A stretch of 29,043 nucleotides of DNA from Clostridiales bacterium. GTDB taxonomy: Bacteria; Bacillota; Clostridia; Oscillospirales; Oscillospiraceae. The stretch is taken from the NCBI GenBank assembly GCA_004557075.1, contig SFEX01000037.1, positions 1-29,043 on the forward strand. The letters run 5' to 3'. The position numbers and the translations under genes are program-made. Every line of letters begins with the position of its first letter. The first letter of the stretch is position 1. Under the pieces are notes generated by a model. It did not search any database. It was not told the DNA's origin and was given only the letters and a program-made list of their open reading frames with translations. Below are positions 7,679 through 16,278 of the stretch, in pieces.

Positions 7679-8752
7679 TCACAAAATAATAAGCTTCTTG
7701 TCCGCGCGGGTTATATTCTCACAGCCGCCGGAGCGCAGGATGAGCACGTCCTCTATCCTCACGCCGAATTTGCCAGGCAGATATATCCCCGGCTCGGCGG
7801 AAATGACCGCGCCGTCGGGCATGGGCGTTTTCGCAGAAGGCGCCGCTGCGGGCGATTCGTGGATATCCAGCCCCAGCGAGTGGCCGAAGGCGTGACCGAA
7901 GTATTCGCCGTAGCCCGCGTCCGCTATGACCTTTCGCGCCGCGCCGTCGATCTCCGCGCCGGTCACGCCCGCGCGCGCAATATCTATTCCCGCCGCCTGG
8001 GCGCGCAGAACGACATCGTAGACGTTTTTCATCTCATCCGTCGCGCCGCCGACGGCGACCGTGCGCGTCATGTCCGAGCAGTAGCCGTCCTTTATACAGC
8101 CGAAGTCCATGGTGACGAAATCGCCCGCCTCCACGCGCTTATCCGAGGGCACGCCGTGGGGCATGCTGGAGTTTGCGCCGGAAACCGCGATGGGGTCAAA
8201 GGAGTTGCCCTCGCCCCCGTGCTTTAGGAGCCTGTAGGTTATCTCGGCGGCGATATCGCGCTCGGTAACGCCGGGGCGGATGATGCGCAAAACGTCGTCC
8301 AACGCCCGCTCGGCGATCGCCTGAGCCGCGCGCATGGAGCAAAGCTCATCCTCGTCCTTCGCGGCTCTCAGCTCATAAAATATGCTCTGGCAGGGCATAA
8401 GCCCCAGCCCTAAGCGCCGCTCAAGATCGAGATATCTGCCGTGCGGCAGGCTCATTTCCTCCGCGCCGAGCTTTTCAATGCAGCACTCGGCAAGCTCTGC
8501 TTTTATGAGCGCCGGGAGCGGCTTCCCCGCGCCGAACATGCGCAGCTCGATATCGGGCGAAACGGTTTTCTCCGCCGCCTCGATATAGCGCGAGTCGGTG
8601 AAGAGAAACGCGCGGCTGCGCGTTATGAGCACAGCGCCGTCTGTGAACGCAAAGCCCGTCGCGTAGCGCTGATTCTTCTCGTCCGTTATCAGGACGCCGT
8701 CAAGCCCCTTTTGGCTGAGCTTTTCCCGTATTTTGAGCAGCCTGTCCAACAC
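7679..8752 (-). CDS. pepP: M24-family Xaa-Pro aminopeptidase
   Basis: A cytoplasmic metallopeptidase that removes N-terminal residues ahead of proline. Residues 1-~125 are the creatinase N-terminal domain. The rest is the pita-bread catalytic domain, with all metal ligands visible: Asp in VTMDFG, Asp in CSDMTRT, His in FGHSLGLDIHE, Glu in SAEPGIY and Glu in RIEDVL. The length of 357 residues suits the short YqhT/PepQ-like group. The start is uncertain: GTG at 8752 has GGAGG four bases upstream, while TTG at 8749 would have a better seven-base spacing. It leads the operon with the small membrane protein, efp and the CD1247-like gene, a neighbourhood common in Firmicutes. Confidence 0.92.
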   Translation of the reverse strand: MLDRLLKIREKLSQKGLDGVLITDEKNQRYATGFAFTDGAVLITRSRAFLFTDSRYIEAAEKTVSPDIELRMFGAGKPLPALIKAELAECCIEKLGAEEMSLPHGRYLDLERRLGLGLMPCQSIFYELRAAKDEDELCSMRAAQAIAERALDDVLRIIRPGVTERDIAAEITYRLLKHGGEGNSFDPIAVSGANSSMPHGVPSDKRVEAGDFVTMDFGCIKDGYCSDMTRTVAVGGATDEMKNVYDVVLRAQAAGIDIARAGVTGAEIDGAARKVIADAGYGEYFGHAFGHSLGLDIHESPAAAPSAKTPMPDGAVISAEPGIYLPGKFGVRIEDVLILRSGGCENITRADKKLIIL

Positions 8753-8782
8753 CGCGCCTCCGTTATCAGAATAATTATACTT

Positions 8783-8811
8783 ATTTTATCACCAATCGTT
8801 TGGTATTTCAA
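8783..8811 (-). promoter_or_regulatory. Promoter of the pepP operon
   Basis: On the minus strand a -35 TTGAAA (8806-8811) and a -10 TAAAAT (8783-8788) are separated by 17 bases, and TGA just before the -10 gives an extended -10. A second possible -10, TATAAT, lies slightly downstream. Confidence 0.75.
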
Positions 8812-8840
8812 TTCTTATATCTTTTTCCTTTTCGTTTTTA

Positions 8841-9094
8841 AGCCTTAAATAATCGCTTTTGCGTCAGCAGACACCTCATCCGTCACGGTTAACACCGTGA
8901 CACCTTCCCCTCAAGGGGAAGGCTTGAACGCACTAATTGAGTGCGCGAGTGCAAAAGCGAAAGTTGCCATTATCACCGGTCGGGCACCGGCAAAAACGAT
9001 TATTACAAATCTCAATCCGAATTGCTTCCCGCCAGCCGGCGGACGGTCGGGCTGACGCAATTACGATAATCTGAAGCGCTAACGCGGATTGAAA
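8841..9094. repeat. Mosaic repeat cluster between pepP and htpG
   Basis: A gene-free stretch of the mosaic family. A forward half-arm (AAATAATCGCTTTTGCGTCAGC) ends at 8870. A nested palindrome insert follows at 8871-8923, then a reverse arm with core GCGCGAGTGCA at 8943-8953 and CACCGGTCGGGCACCGGC near 8967. The palindrome CGCACTAATTGAGTGCG at 8929-8945 marks the centre of the original element. A further CGGTCGGGCTGACGCAATTA segment lies near 9045-9064. Confidence 0.75.
8871..8923. repeat. Double-hairpin palindromic insert (CCTTCCCC type)
   Basis: Two hairpins stand in tandem: GTCACGGT-TAAC-ACCGTGAC and CCTTCCCC-TCAA-GGGGAAGG, with CACCTCATCC in front. The same unit in the other orientation is at 23089-23134. 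From memory, similar units are very abundant in Oscillospirales genomes. Inserted inside an arm of the mosaic repeat. Confidence 0.8.
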
Positions 9095-9099
9095 AGCTG

Positions 9100-9127
9100 T
9101 TGAAAAAATATAATAATGTGTTATAAT
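9100..9127 (+). promoter_or_regulatory. Promoter of htpG
   Basis: A -35 TTGAAA (9100-9105) and a -10 TATAAT (9122-9127) are 16 bases apart, and TGT before the -10 gives an extended -10. The surrounding AT-rich leader runs to the GGAGG before htpG. No CIRCE element (TTAGCACTC-N9-GAGTGCTAA) is present. Confidence 0.8.
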
Positions 9128-9200
9128 ATGCTTTATATAAAATTGAAATTATATAATGCGATAAATATCGGATTATATATCTACGGAGGTTTGTTTTAAT

Positions 9201-11123
9201 ATGGCAAAGAAACAGTTTAAGGCCGAGAGCAAGCGCCTGCTCGACCTGATGATCAACTCGATTTACACCAACAAGGAGATATTCCTGCGCGAGATAATTT
9301 CAAACGCGTCCGACGCTATCGACAAGCTCTGCTACCTGTCGCTCACCGACGACAAGGTCGGCCTCGAGCGCGAGGATTACCGCATACGCATCACCGTTGA
9401 CAAGGACGAGCGCACCATCACCGTGTCCGACAACGGCATAGGCATGACCCAGGACGAGGCCGAGAAAAACCTCGGCGTTATCGCCAAGAGCGGCTCTTAC
9501 AAGTTCAAGAGCGAGATGGACAGCGATGAGGCCGAGAAGGACGATATATCCATCATCGGCCAGTTCGGCGTCGGCTTCTATTCCGCGTTCATGGTCTCCG
9601 ACAAGGTCACCGTCATAACCAGAAAGTACGGCGAGGAAAAGGGCGTGCGCTGGGAGAGCACCGGCGCCGACGGCTACACCGTCGCAGAGTGCGATAAATA
9701 TAACGCCGGCACCGACGTTATCATGCACATAAAAGAGGACACCGACGAGGAGATATACGGCTCGTACCTCGAGATATGGAAGCTCAAGATGCTTGTCAAG
9801 AAGTATTCCGACTATGTGCGCTGGCCCATCGTCATGGACATCACCCATCAGGAGCAGCAGCCCACCGGCGAGGAGGACAAGGACGGCAATCCCAAGATGC
9901 AGACTGTCAATGTCACCGCGCCCGAAACGGTCAACTCCATGGTGCCCATCTGGCAGCGCTCCAAGGCCGAGGTCACGGACGAGCAGTGCGTCGAGTGGTA
10001 TAAGGAGACCATGCGCGATCAGACCGATCCCGCCGTCACCCTGCGCGTGAACGCCGAGGGCACTGTGTCCTACAAGGCGATGCTGTTCGTGCCCGGCAAG
10101 GACATTGACAACGGTATGTCCGGCGCGACCAAACGCAGCCTCAAGCTCTACTGCAACGGCGTTCTGATAATGGAAAACTGCGATAAGCTCCTGCACGAGT
10201 ATTTTGAGTTCGTGCGCGGCGTTGTCGATTCCCCCGACCTGAGCCTGAACATCTCCCGCGAGGTGCTTCAGCACAACCGCCAGCTCAAGGTCATCGGCCA
10301 GAACCTTGAGAAGAAGATCAAGGGCGAGCTTGAGAAGATGATGAAGGACGATCGTCCCAAGTACGAGACGTTCTGGAAAAACTTCGGCATCCACATCAAG
10401 TGCGGCGTGTGCGACGAGTACGGCCGCTACACCGAGTTCCTCAAGGACCTGCTCATTTTCTACACCTCCGAGGAGTCGCAGATGACCCTCAAGGAGTACA
10501 GCGACAATATGCCCGAGAGCCAGAAGGCCATATACTACGCCTCGGCCGACACCGTAAAGCACGCGATGAGCATGCCCCAGTGCGAGGAGGTTCGTTCGCG
10601 CGGCTACGATATACTCTACCTTGACCACCCCATCGACGAGACGGTGCTCATGCAGCTCAAGATGTTTGAGGGCAAGCCCTTTGTCAATGTCCTCACCGAG
10701 GATCTCGGCTTCCAGACCGACGAGGAGAAGAAGGCCGCCGAGGAGAAAACCACCGAGAACAAGGAGCTGCTCGACTTTGTGCGCGAGAGCGTCGGCGACG
10801 AGAAGCTCAAGCAGGTCACGCTCTCGAGCAAGCTCGTGTCGTCCTCCTGCTGCCTGACCTCCAGCGGCCCGTTCACGCTTGAGATGGAAAAGTATTTCCG
10901 CAACGGCCCGAGCGAGGAGATGCGCCAGATGCGCGCGGACCGTGTGCTTGAGCTCAACGCGAACCACCGCGCCTTCGCCGCGATACGCGACGCGTATGAC
11001 GCCGGCGATAAGGACAGAGCAGCGGATATGTCGAAGATCCTCTACGCCCAGGCGGAGCTGATCGCCGGTCTCGAGGTCGAGGACGCCACCGCCTACGCCG
11101 AGCTTGTCTGCAAACTTTTTTAA
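9201..11123 (+). CDS. htpG: Chaperone HtpG (bacterial Hsp90)
   Basis: An ATP-driven dimeric chaperone of the cytoplasm. The N-terminal GHKL ATPase domain shows NASDAIDK (ATP/Mg contact Asn), DNGIGM and GQFGVGFYSAF. The middle domain carries the catalytic-arginine region SLNISREVLQHNRQLK. The C-terminal dimerisation domain begins at about residue 520 and has no eukaryotic MEEVD tail, as expected. The length of 640 residues is typical. GGAGG lies eleven bases upstream of the ATG. It stands alone with its own promoter. Its stop codon lies at the start of a repeat arm (TTTTTTAATTCG). A long minus-strand open frame across the gene is only a GC-bias shadow. Confidence 0.98.
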   Translation: MAKKQFKAESKRLLDLMINSIYTNKEIFLREIISNASDAIDKLCYLSLTDDKVGLEREDYRIRITVDKDERTITVSDNGIGMTQDEAEKNLGVIAKSGSYKFKSEMDSDEAEKDDISIIGQFGVGFYSAFMVSDKVTVITRKYGEEKGVRWESTGADGYTVAECDKYNAGTDVIMHIKEDTDEEIYGSYLEIWKLKMLVKKYSDYVRWPIVMDITHQEQQPTGEEDKDGNPKMQTVNVTAPETVNSMVPIWQRSKAEVTDEQCVEWYKETMRDQTDPAVTLRVNAEGTVSYKAMLFVPGKDIDNGMSGATKRSLKLYCNGVLIMENCDKLLHEYFEFVRGVVDSPDLSLNISREVLQHNRQLKVIGQNLEKKIKGELEKMMKDDRPKYETFWKNFGIHIKCGVCDEYGRYTEFLKDLLIFYTSEESQMTLKEYSDNMPESQKAIYYASADTVKHAMSMPQCEEVRSRGYDILYLDHPIDETVLMQLKMFEGKPFVNVLTEDLGFQTDEEKKAAEEKTTENKELLDFVRESVGDEKLKQVTLSSKLVSSSCCLTSSGPFTLEMEKYFRNGPSEEMRQMRADRVLELNANHRAFAAIRDAYDAGDKDRAADMSKILYAQAELIAGLEVEDATAYAELVCKLF

Positions 11124-11379
11124 TTCGATTTGCGATTTGAAATAATCGCTGCTGCGTCAGCCCGACCGGTTTTTCAATCCGATTGCCACGCTTCAAATAG
11201 TCGCTTTTGCAGTGTCCCGACCGGCAGCAATGGAAATAATCGTTAGTGCACTCGCGCATCGAATTACACCGCACCCGTAGGGGCGAGCATCGCTCGTCCG
11301 CGTGTCCGTTAATTGCCATTATTACCGGTCGGGAACCGGAAATAAAGATAACCCAAGGCGTAGCAACGAAAGGGAAAAG
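11124..11379. repeat. Mosaic repeat cluster between htpG and hemW
   Basis: There is no gene. Forward arms come first (TTGAAATAATCG, TGCGTCAGCCCGACCGG, CGCTTCAAATAGTCG, CCCGACCGGCAGCAATGG), with the core GCACTCGCGCA at 11248-11258. The palindromic insert ACCCGTAGGGGCGAGC...GCTCGTCC lies at about 11274-11300. Then comes a reverse arm (CCGGTCGGGAACCGG, GCGTAGCAACGAAAGG at 11358-11373) that runs up to the hemW start. No sigma-A promoter is obvious. Confidence 0.8.
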
Positions 11380-12636
11380 ATGGATAGATTAGGGGTTTAC
11401 ATTCACATACCGTTCTGCGTGTCCAAATGCGGGTACTGCGACTTCTACTCGATACCGGGCGGAAGCCAGAGGATGCCGGACTATCAGTCGGCGCTGCTGA
11501 GCCACATCTCCGAATCGGCGGAGGCGATGAGCAGCTACGAGATAGACAGCATCTACATCGGCGGCGGCACGCCGAGCTGCTACGGCGCAAAGCGCATTGT
11601 CGAGATACTCGACGAGCTAAAGCGCATGGGCAACGTGCGCCTTGACTCGGAGATCACGCTCGAGGTAAACCCCGACACGGCGAAGCTCGACGAGCTGAAA
11701 ACGCTTCGGCGCGAGGGCGTCAACCGTCTGTCTATAGGCGTGCAGTCGGCAAACAACGACATTTTAAAGATAATCGGCCGCAGGCACAATTTCCGTCAGG
11801 CCGAGCAGGCGATCGAGACCGCGCGCAGAGCGGGCTTTGAGAACGTCAGCATCGACCTCATCTACGGCCTGCCGAGCCAGACGAAGGGCGACTGGGCGGA
11901 CACTCTTTCCAAGGCGCTGGAGCTGCACCCGGAGCATATCTCCTGCTACGCGCTGAAGCTTGAGGAGGGCACGCCCATGTACCGCAGCTACCTCGGCTCC
12001 CCGCTCATCCCCGATGACGACGAGCAGGCGGACATGTACCTTTACACCGTGGACACCCTCGCCCGCTACGGCTTTTCGCAGTACGAGATATCGAATTTCG
12101 CCGTGCCCGGCTACGAGTCGCGGCACAACCTTAAATACTGGCAGCTTGACGACTACATGGGCTTCGGCCCCGGCGCGCACTCGTGCGTCAACGGCGTGCG
12201 CTACAGCTATGTGCGCGACCTGAACAAATACATCTCCGCCGTTATCGGCGACAGCATGATAATCGACGAATACGAGCCTGTTGTGCCCGTGCAGAGGGCC
12301 GCCGAGTACCTTATGCTCGGCATGCGCACAACGCACGGAATATCTCAGGCCGAATACCATAAAATATATCGCAGCGACTGGGCTCCGATCGAGGAGACCT
12401 TTGAGCTTTTCGACAAAAAGGGCTGGGCGGTCAGGGAAAACGACCGCTGGCGCCTGACTCCTGCGGGATTTCTCATCTCCAACGTGTTGATAAACGCGGT
12501 GCTGGAGGCTCAGACGGGCGCGAAGGTCGAGAACAACCCATGGATGAAGGGCGTGTTCGAGCAGAAGGCGAAGCAGGAGCTGCCCGAGGGCGAGCTTGAA
12601 CGCTTTAAAGAGGAATACCTCGGCAAAAACGGTTGA
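11380..12636 (+). CDS. hemW: HemW-type radical SAM heme chaperone
   Basis: Member of the family once called oxygen-independent coproporphyrinogen oxidase-like. HemW proteins bind heme and hand it to apo-proteins. The radical-SAM cluster motif is CVSKCGYC, with C13, C17 and C20 (CX3CX2C, the HemW spacing plus the flanking Tyr-Cys). YIGGGTPS and GFGPGAHS follow, and the C-terminal HemN_C-like winged-helix region ends the 418 residues. It lacks the longer N-terminus of true HemN. An upstream in-frame ATG at 11302 lies wholly in repeat sequence; the ATG at 11380, behind AAAGGG, aligns with the family. The RBS and the codons for MDRL coincide with a repeat copy also found before trmN6. Confidence 0.93.
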   Translation: MDRLGVYIHIPFCVSKCGYCDFYSIPGGSQRMPDYQSALLSHISESAEAMSSYEIDSIYIGGGTPSCYGAKRIVEILDELKRMGNVRLDSEITLEVNPDTAKLDELKTLRREGVNRLSIGVQSANNDILKIIGRRHNFRQAEQAIETARRAGFENVSIDLIYGLPSQTKGDWADTLSKALELHPEHISCYALKLEEGTPMYRSYLGSPLIPDDDEQADMYLYTVDTLARYGFSQYEISNFAVPGYESRHNLKYWQLDDYMGFGPGAHSCVNGVRYSYVRDLNKYISAVIGDSMIIDEYEPVVPVQRAAEYLMLGMRTTHGISQAEYHKIYRSDWAPIEETFELFDKKGWAVRENDRWRLTPAGFLISNVLINAVLEAQTGAKVENNPWMKGVFEQKAKQELPEGELERFKEEYLGKNG

Positions 12637-14290
12637 CGGGAGGTCAGCCGCGAAAAAGCCCAAGGCGAAAAAGGAAGCTCCGGCAAAAAAGAGCGGCGCA
12701 AAGAAAGCGGCGCTGTATGTTGCCTGTGCGCTGGTACTTATAATCGCCGCTGGGCTTATAACGGGCGCTGTCGTGGGCAGATCCTCGAAGATACACCCGA
12801 ACATGAGCCTTGGCGGAATTGATATCGGCGACATGAGCGTTGCCGAGGCGGAAGCCGCGCTGAGAGACGGCGGCTGGGATAAGCTCGACTGCGGCTCTGT
12901 CGCGGTCACGCTGCCGGGCGGCTTTGAATTTACCGTCACCGCCGCCGAAGCGGGGCTTGAGCTTGACTGCGCAGAGGCGGCGGAGGCCGCCTACGCCTAC
13001 GGCCACAGCGGAAACCCCGTGAAAGACCTCATCGCGTATTTTAAATGTATAGGCGGCTCGGTCACAGCGGCGGATATCCTCGCCGCAGCCAACGCCGAGG
13101 GTGTGCGCGCAAGGGTCGATGCCGCGCTCGAGGACTATGACGAGCAGATAGGCAAGGGCTATGAAATTGACCTTGAGGCCGAGCGCCTTAAAATGATAAA
13201 GGGCGCGGATAAAATCGAAATAGACGCCGATAAGCTGTGCTCCATGATATTGGACACCATGGCCGAGGGCGGCAGCAGCCTTGAGTATAAGGCCGATATC
13301 TCAAATTCGGCAGAGCCTGATTTTGAGAAGCTGCACGAGGAGATCTTCGCAGAGGCGGTCGACGCAAAGTACGACCCCGAGACGCGCAAGGCAACCGAGA
13401 GCACGGTTGGCGTTGATTTTGACGCTGCAAAGGCAAAGGAGCTTTGGGCGGCGGCATCCGACGGCGAGCTTGTTGAGATACCTCTGACGGTCACGATGCC
13501 GAAATATACGACAGAGCAGCTTGACTCCATGCTCTTTGCCGATAAGCTCGGCTCGCAGAAAACGAGCTACGCAAGCTCGGCCTCCGGCAGAGCGACGAAT
13601 GTGGAGCTTGCCGCGTCCAAGATAAACGGCGTTGTATTAAACCCCGGCGAGACGTTTTCTTATAACGACACGGTCGGCAAACGCACGACGGCGGCGGGCT
13701 TCAAATCCGCGGCGGCCTATTCCGGCGGCAAGGTCGTGCAGGAGGTCGGCGGCGGCATATGTCAGGTGTCATCTACGCTCTACTGCGCGGCGCTGTACGC
13801 AAACTTGCAGATAGTCGCGCGCGACTGTCACCACTTTGCGGTAAGCTATGTGCCGTGGGGGCTTGACGCCACCGTGAGCTGGGGCGGCCCGGAGTTTAAA
13901 TTCAAAAACAATCGGGAGTTCCCGATAAAGATAGTCACCAAATGCGTTGACAGGCAGCTTACGGTCGAGATTTGGGGCACGGACGTTGACGGCAGCTATG
14001 TCGAGATGACCTATTCCGCCTCCACCGCCTACGACAGCACCCACCCCAATGTGGCGGTCGGCACCCGCGCGACGACCTACCGCTGCGTGTATGACAAGGA
14101 CGGCAATCTCATAAGCCGCAACCACGAGGCCAACAGCTACTACTATTACCACGACGAGGACATCAAGTGGCCGACCCCGGAGCCGACTCAGACTCCCGAG
14201 CCGACGCAGGAACCCGTTCCCACCGAAGAGCCGATACCGACGGAGCCGGTCATAAATCCGGACGAAACGCCGTCGCTCGATCCCAGATAA
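12596..14290 (+). CDS. VanW-family, membrane-anchored cell-envelope protein
   Basis: A 564-residue protein with a lysine/alanine-rich cytoplasmic N-terminus (residues ~14-36), one membrane helix (about 37-62, LYVACALVLIIAAGLITGAVV) and an outside part. The outside part holds a region resembling the peptidoglycan-binding type-4 domain (~68-320). The VanW domain follows at ~330-460, with NPGETFSYNDTVG, GGGICQVSSTLY and WGGPEFKFKN. A Pro/Thr/Glu-rich tail ends it, as in wall-spanning linkers. The function of VanW proteins is unclear; the name comes from some vancomycin clusters, and nothing here suggests glycopeptide resistance. The only possible start in this frame is TTG at 12596, overlapping hemW by 41 bases. 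A good GGGAGG at 12638 has no start codon behind it, so the true N-terminus is uncertain. Confidence 0.85.
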   Translation: MNALKRNTSAKTVDGRSAAKKPKAKKEAPAKKSGAKKAALYVACALVLIIAAGLITGAVVGRSSKIHPNMSLGGIDIGDMSVAEAEAALRDGGWDKLDCGSVAVTLPGGFEFTVTAAEAGLELDCAEAAEAAYAYGHSGNPVKDLIAYFKCIGGSVTAADILAAANAEGVRARVDAALEDYDEQIGKGYEIDLEAERLKMIKGADKIEIDADKLCSMILDTMAEGGSSLEYKADISNSAEPDFEKLHEEIFAEAVDAKYDPETRKATESTVGVDFDAAKAKELWAAASDGELVEIPLTVTMPKYTTEQLDSMLFADKLGSQKTSYASSASGRATNVELAASKINGVVLNPGETFSYNDTVGKRTTAAGFKSAAAYSGGKVVQEVGGGICQVSSTLYCAALYANLQIVARDCHHFAVSYVPWGLDATVSWGGPEFKFKNNREFPIKIVTKCVDRQLTVEIWGTDVDGSYVEMTYSASTAYDSTHPNVAVGTRATTYRCVYDKDGNLISRNHEANSYYYYHDEDIKWPTPEPTQTPEPTQEPVPTEEPIPTEPVINPDETPSLDPR

Positions 14291-14309
14291 AAGATTGGAG
14301 AAAGACAGA

Positions 14310-16259
14310 ATGGAAAAGGAAAGATTTTATATCACCACCCCGATTTACTACCCCTCCGACAAGCTGCACATAGGCCACACCTACTGCACCGTTGCGACAG
14401 ACTCCATAGCGCGCTATAAGCGCCTGCGCGGCTACGACGTGATGTTCCTGACCGGCACCGACGAGCACGGCCAGAAGATCGAGGAAAAGGCAAAGGAAGC
14501 CGGAGTTACGCCGAAGGAATTCGTTGACAGGATAGTCGAGGGCCCCGGCGGTATCACCGATCTGTGGAAGCTCATGAACATTTCGAACGACCGCTTCGTG
14601 CGCACCACCGACGATTATCACGTCAAGTCCGTGCAGCGTATATTCAGAAAGATGTACGAAAAGGGCGATATCTACAAGGGCGCGTACAAGGGCATGTACT
14701 GCACTCCCTGCGAGAGCTTCTGGACAGAGAGCCAGCTCGTCGACGGCAAATGCCCCGACTGCGGCAGAGAGGTTCACTACGCCGAGGAGGAGGCCTACTT
14801 CTTCCGCCTTTCAAAGTACGCAAAGCCCGTGCAGGAGCTGCTTGAGACGGGCGAATTCCTCCAGCCCGCGTCCCGCGTCAACGAGATGATAAACAACTTC
14901 ATAAAGCCCGGTCTTGAGGACCTGTGCGTATCTCGCACGAGCTTTAGCTGGGGCATCCCCGTGGACTTTGACCCGGGTCATGTCGTGTACGTCTGGGTCG
15001 ATGCGCTGTTTAACTACTGCTCCGCGATGGGATATTTAAACGACCGCTACGACGATTTTGAGAAGTACTGGCCTGCCGTGCATCACATCGTCGGCAAGGA
15101 GATAGTCCGCTTCCATTCCATCATCTGGCCTGCCATGCTCATGAGCATGGAGCTGCCCCTGCCGAACAAGGTCTACGGCCACGGCTGGCTCGTCATTGAC
15201 GGCGGCAAGATGAGCAAATCCAAGGGCAACGTCGTCGATCCGTACAAGCTTGCGAATATGTTCGGCGTTGACGCGCTGCGCTTCTTCCTGCTGCGCACCT
15301 TCCCCTTCGGCTCGGACGGCAACTTCTCGAACGAGCTGCTTATAAACACCATAAACACCGACCTCGCAAACGATTTGGGCAACCTCGTCTCCCGCACCAC
15401 AGCAATGGTCGAAAAATACTTCGGCGGCGTTCTGCCCACTGAGCGCGAGAGCGACCCCCTCGACGATGAGCTGATATCGCTTGCAGCCGGTGCGCGCGAG
15501 CGCTACGCCGAGCAGATGGACAAGTTCCAGCTCCACCTTGCGCTTGAAGAGGTGTTCAAGCTCATCCAGCGCGCGAACAAGTATATCGACGAGACGGCGC
15601 CCTGGGTGCTGGCAAAGGACGAGGCCAAGAGACCCCGCCTTGCGACCGTGCTCTATAACCTGCTTGAGAGCCTGCGCGCCGCGCTCATCATGCTCAAGCC
15701 CTTCATCCCCGAAAGCTGCGACAAGGCATTCGCGCAGATCGGCGCGGATGAGGCGCTTCAGACCTGGGACAGCGCAGAACACTTCGGCGCTCTGCCCGCA
15801 AACGCCGCTGTTCACAAGGGCGAGACTCTCTTCCCGCGCATTGATATGGCAAAGGCTCTCGATGAGCTGGAGAAGATGAACGCAAAGCCCGCTGCCGCGC
15901 CCAAGTTCCCCCCGGTCGAGCCTGACGTGACGATAGACGAGTTTGCAAAGTGCGATATGCGCGTGTGCAAGGTGCTCTCCTGCGAGGCGGTCAAAAAGAG
16001 CGACAAGCTGCTCAAGTTCATGCTCGACGACGGCTCCGGCACCCCGCGCCAGATACTCTCCGGCATCCACAAGTTCTATGAGCCGGAGGAGCTTGTCGGC
16101 AAGACCGTTGTCGCCATCCTCAACCTGCCCAACCGCAAGATGATGGGTCAGGACTCCTGCGGCATGCTCATCTCCGCCGTGCACGAGCACGACGGCAAGG
16201 AGGAGCTGCACCTGCTCATGCTCGACGACAGCATCCCCGCGGGCTTCCGCCTTTGCTGA
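14310..16259 (+). CDS. metG: Methionyl-tRNA synthetase
   Basis: Charges tRNA-Met with methionine. The class I signatures HIGH (residues 20-23) and KMSKS (300-304) are intact. A zinc knuckle has C131, C134, C148 and C151 (CTPC...CPDC), the anticodon-binding helical domain follows, and a C-terminal EMAP/Trbp111-like tRNA-binding domain covers roughly 540-649 (FAKCDMRVCKVLSCEAVKKS...LPNRKMMG). The length is 649 residues. A TTG at 14295 is possible, but the ATG at 14310 has GGAG nine bases upstream. The gene follows the VanW-family gene by 19 bases and precedes the next small gene by 19 bases, so they probably share a transcript. No T-box leader is visible. Confidence 0.97.
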   Translation: MEKERFYITTPIYYPSDKLHIGHTYCTVATDSIARYKRLRGYDVMFLTGTDEHGQKIEEKAKEAGVTPKEFVDRIVEGPGGITDLWKLMNISNDRFVRTTDDYHVKSVQRIFRKMYEKGDIYKGAYKGMYCTPCESFWTESQLVDGKCPDCGREVHYAEEEAYFFRLSKYAKPVQELLETGEFLQPASRVNEMINNFIKPGLEDLCVSRTSFSWGIPVDFDPGHVVYVWVDALFNYCSAMGYLNDRYDDFEKYWPAVHHIVGKEIVRFHSIIWPAMLMSMELPLPNKVYGHGWLVIDGGKMSKSKGNVVDPYKLANMFGVDALRFFLLRTFPFGSDGNFSNELLINTINTDLANDLGNLVSRTTAMVEKYFGGVLPTERESDPLDDELISLAAGARERYAEQMDKFQLHLALEEVFKLIQRANKYIDETAPWVLAKDEAKRPRLATVLYNLLESLRAALIMLKPFIPESCDKAFAQIGADEALQTWDSAEHFGALPANAAVHKGETLFPRIDMAKALDELEKMNAKPAAAPKFPPVEPDVTIDEFAKCDMRVCKVLSCEAVKKSDKLLKFMLDDGSGTPRQILSGIHKFYEPEELVGKTVVAILNLPNRKMMGQDSCGMLISAVHEHDGKEELHLLMLDDSIPAGFRLC

Positions 16260-16278
16260 TATAAAAGGAGATTTTTAA

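Noticed and set aside
8929..8953. CIRCE operator (HrcA) upstream of htpG
   Set aside because: GCACTAATTGAGTGC looks similar but lacks the TTAGCACTC-N9-GAGTGCTAA layout, lies about 150 bases before the promoter, and occurs as part of the mosaic repeat elsewhere.
9300..10967. A 555-codon minus-strand open frame across htpG
   Set aside because: It is antisense to a fully conserved htpG, is rich in Leu/Val/Ala/His as expected from the GC-skewed opposite frame, has no recognisable domain and no proper ribosome binding site.
11302..11379. An upstream start for hemW adding 26 residues
   Set aside because: The extra codons lie completely in repeat sequence, and the family-typical start with a Shine-Dalgarno is at 11380.
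12596..14290. Vancomycin resistance function for the VanW-family gene
   Set aside because: No vanHAX, vanRS or vanY-type genes are near; VanW domains are common in Clostridia without resistance.
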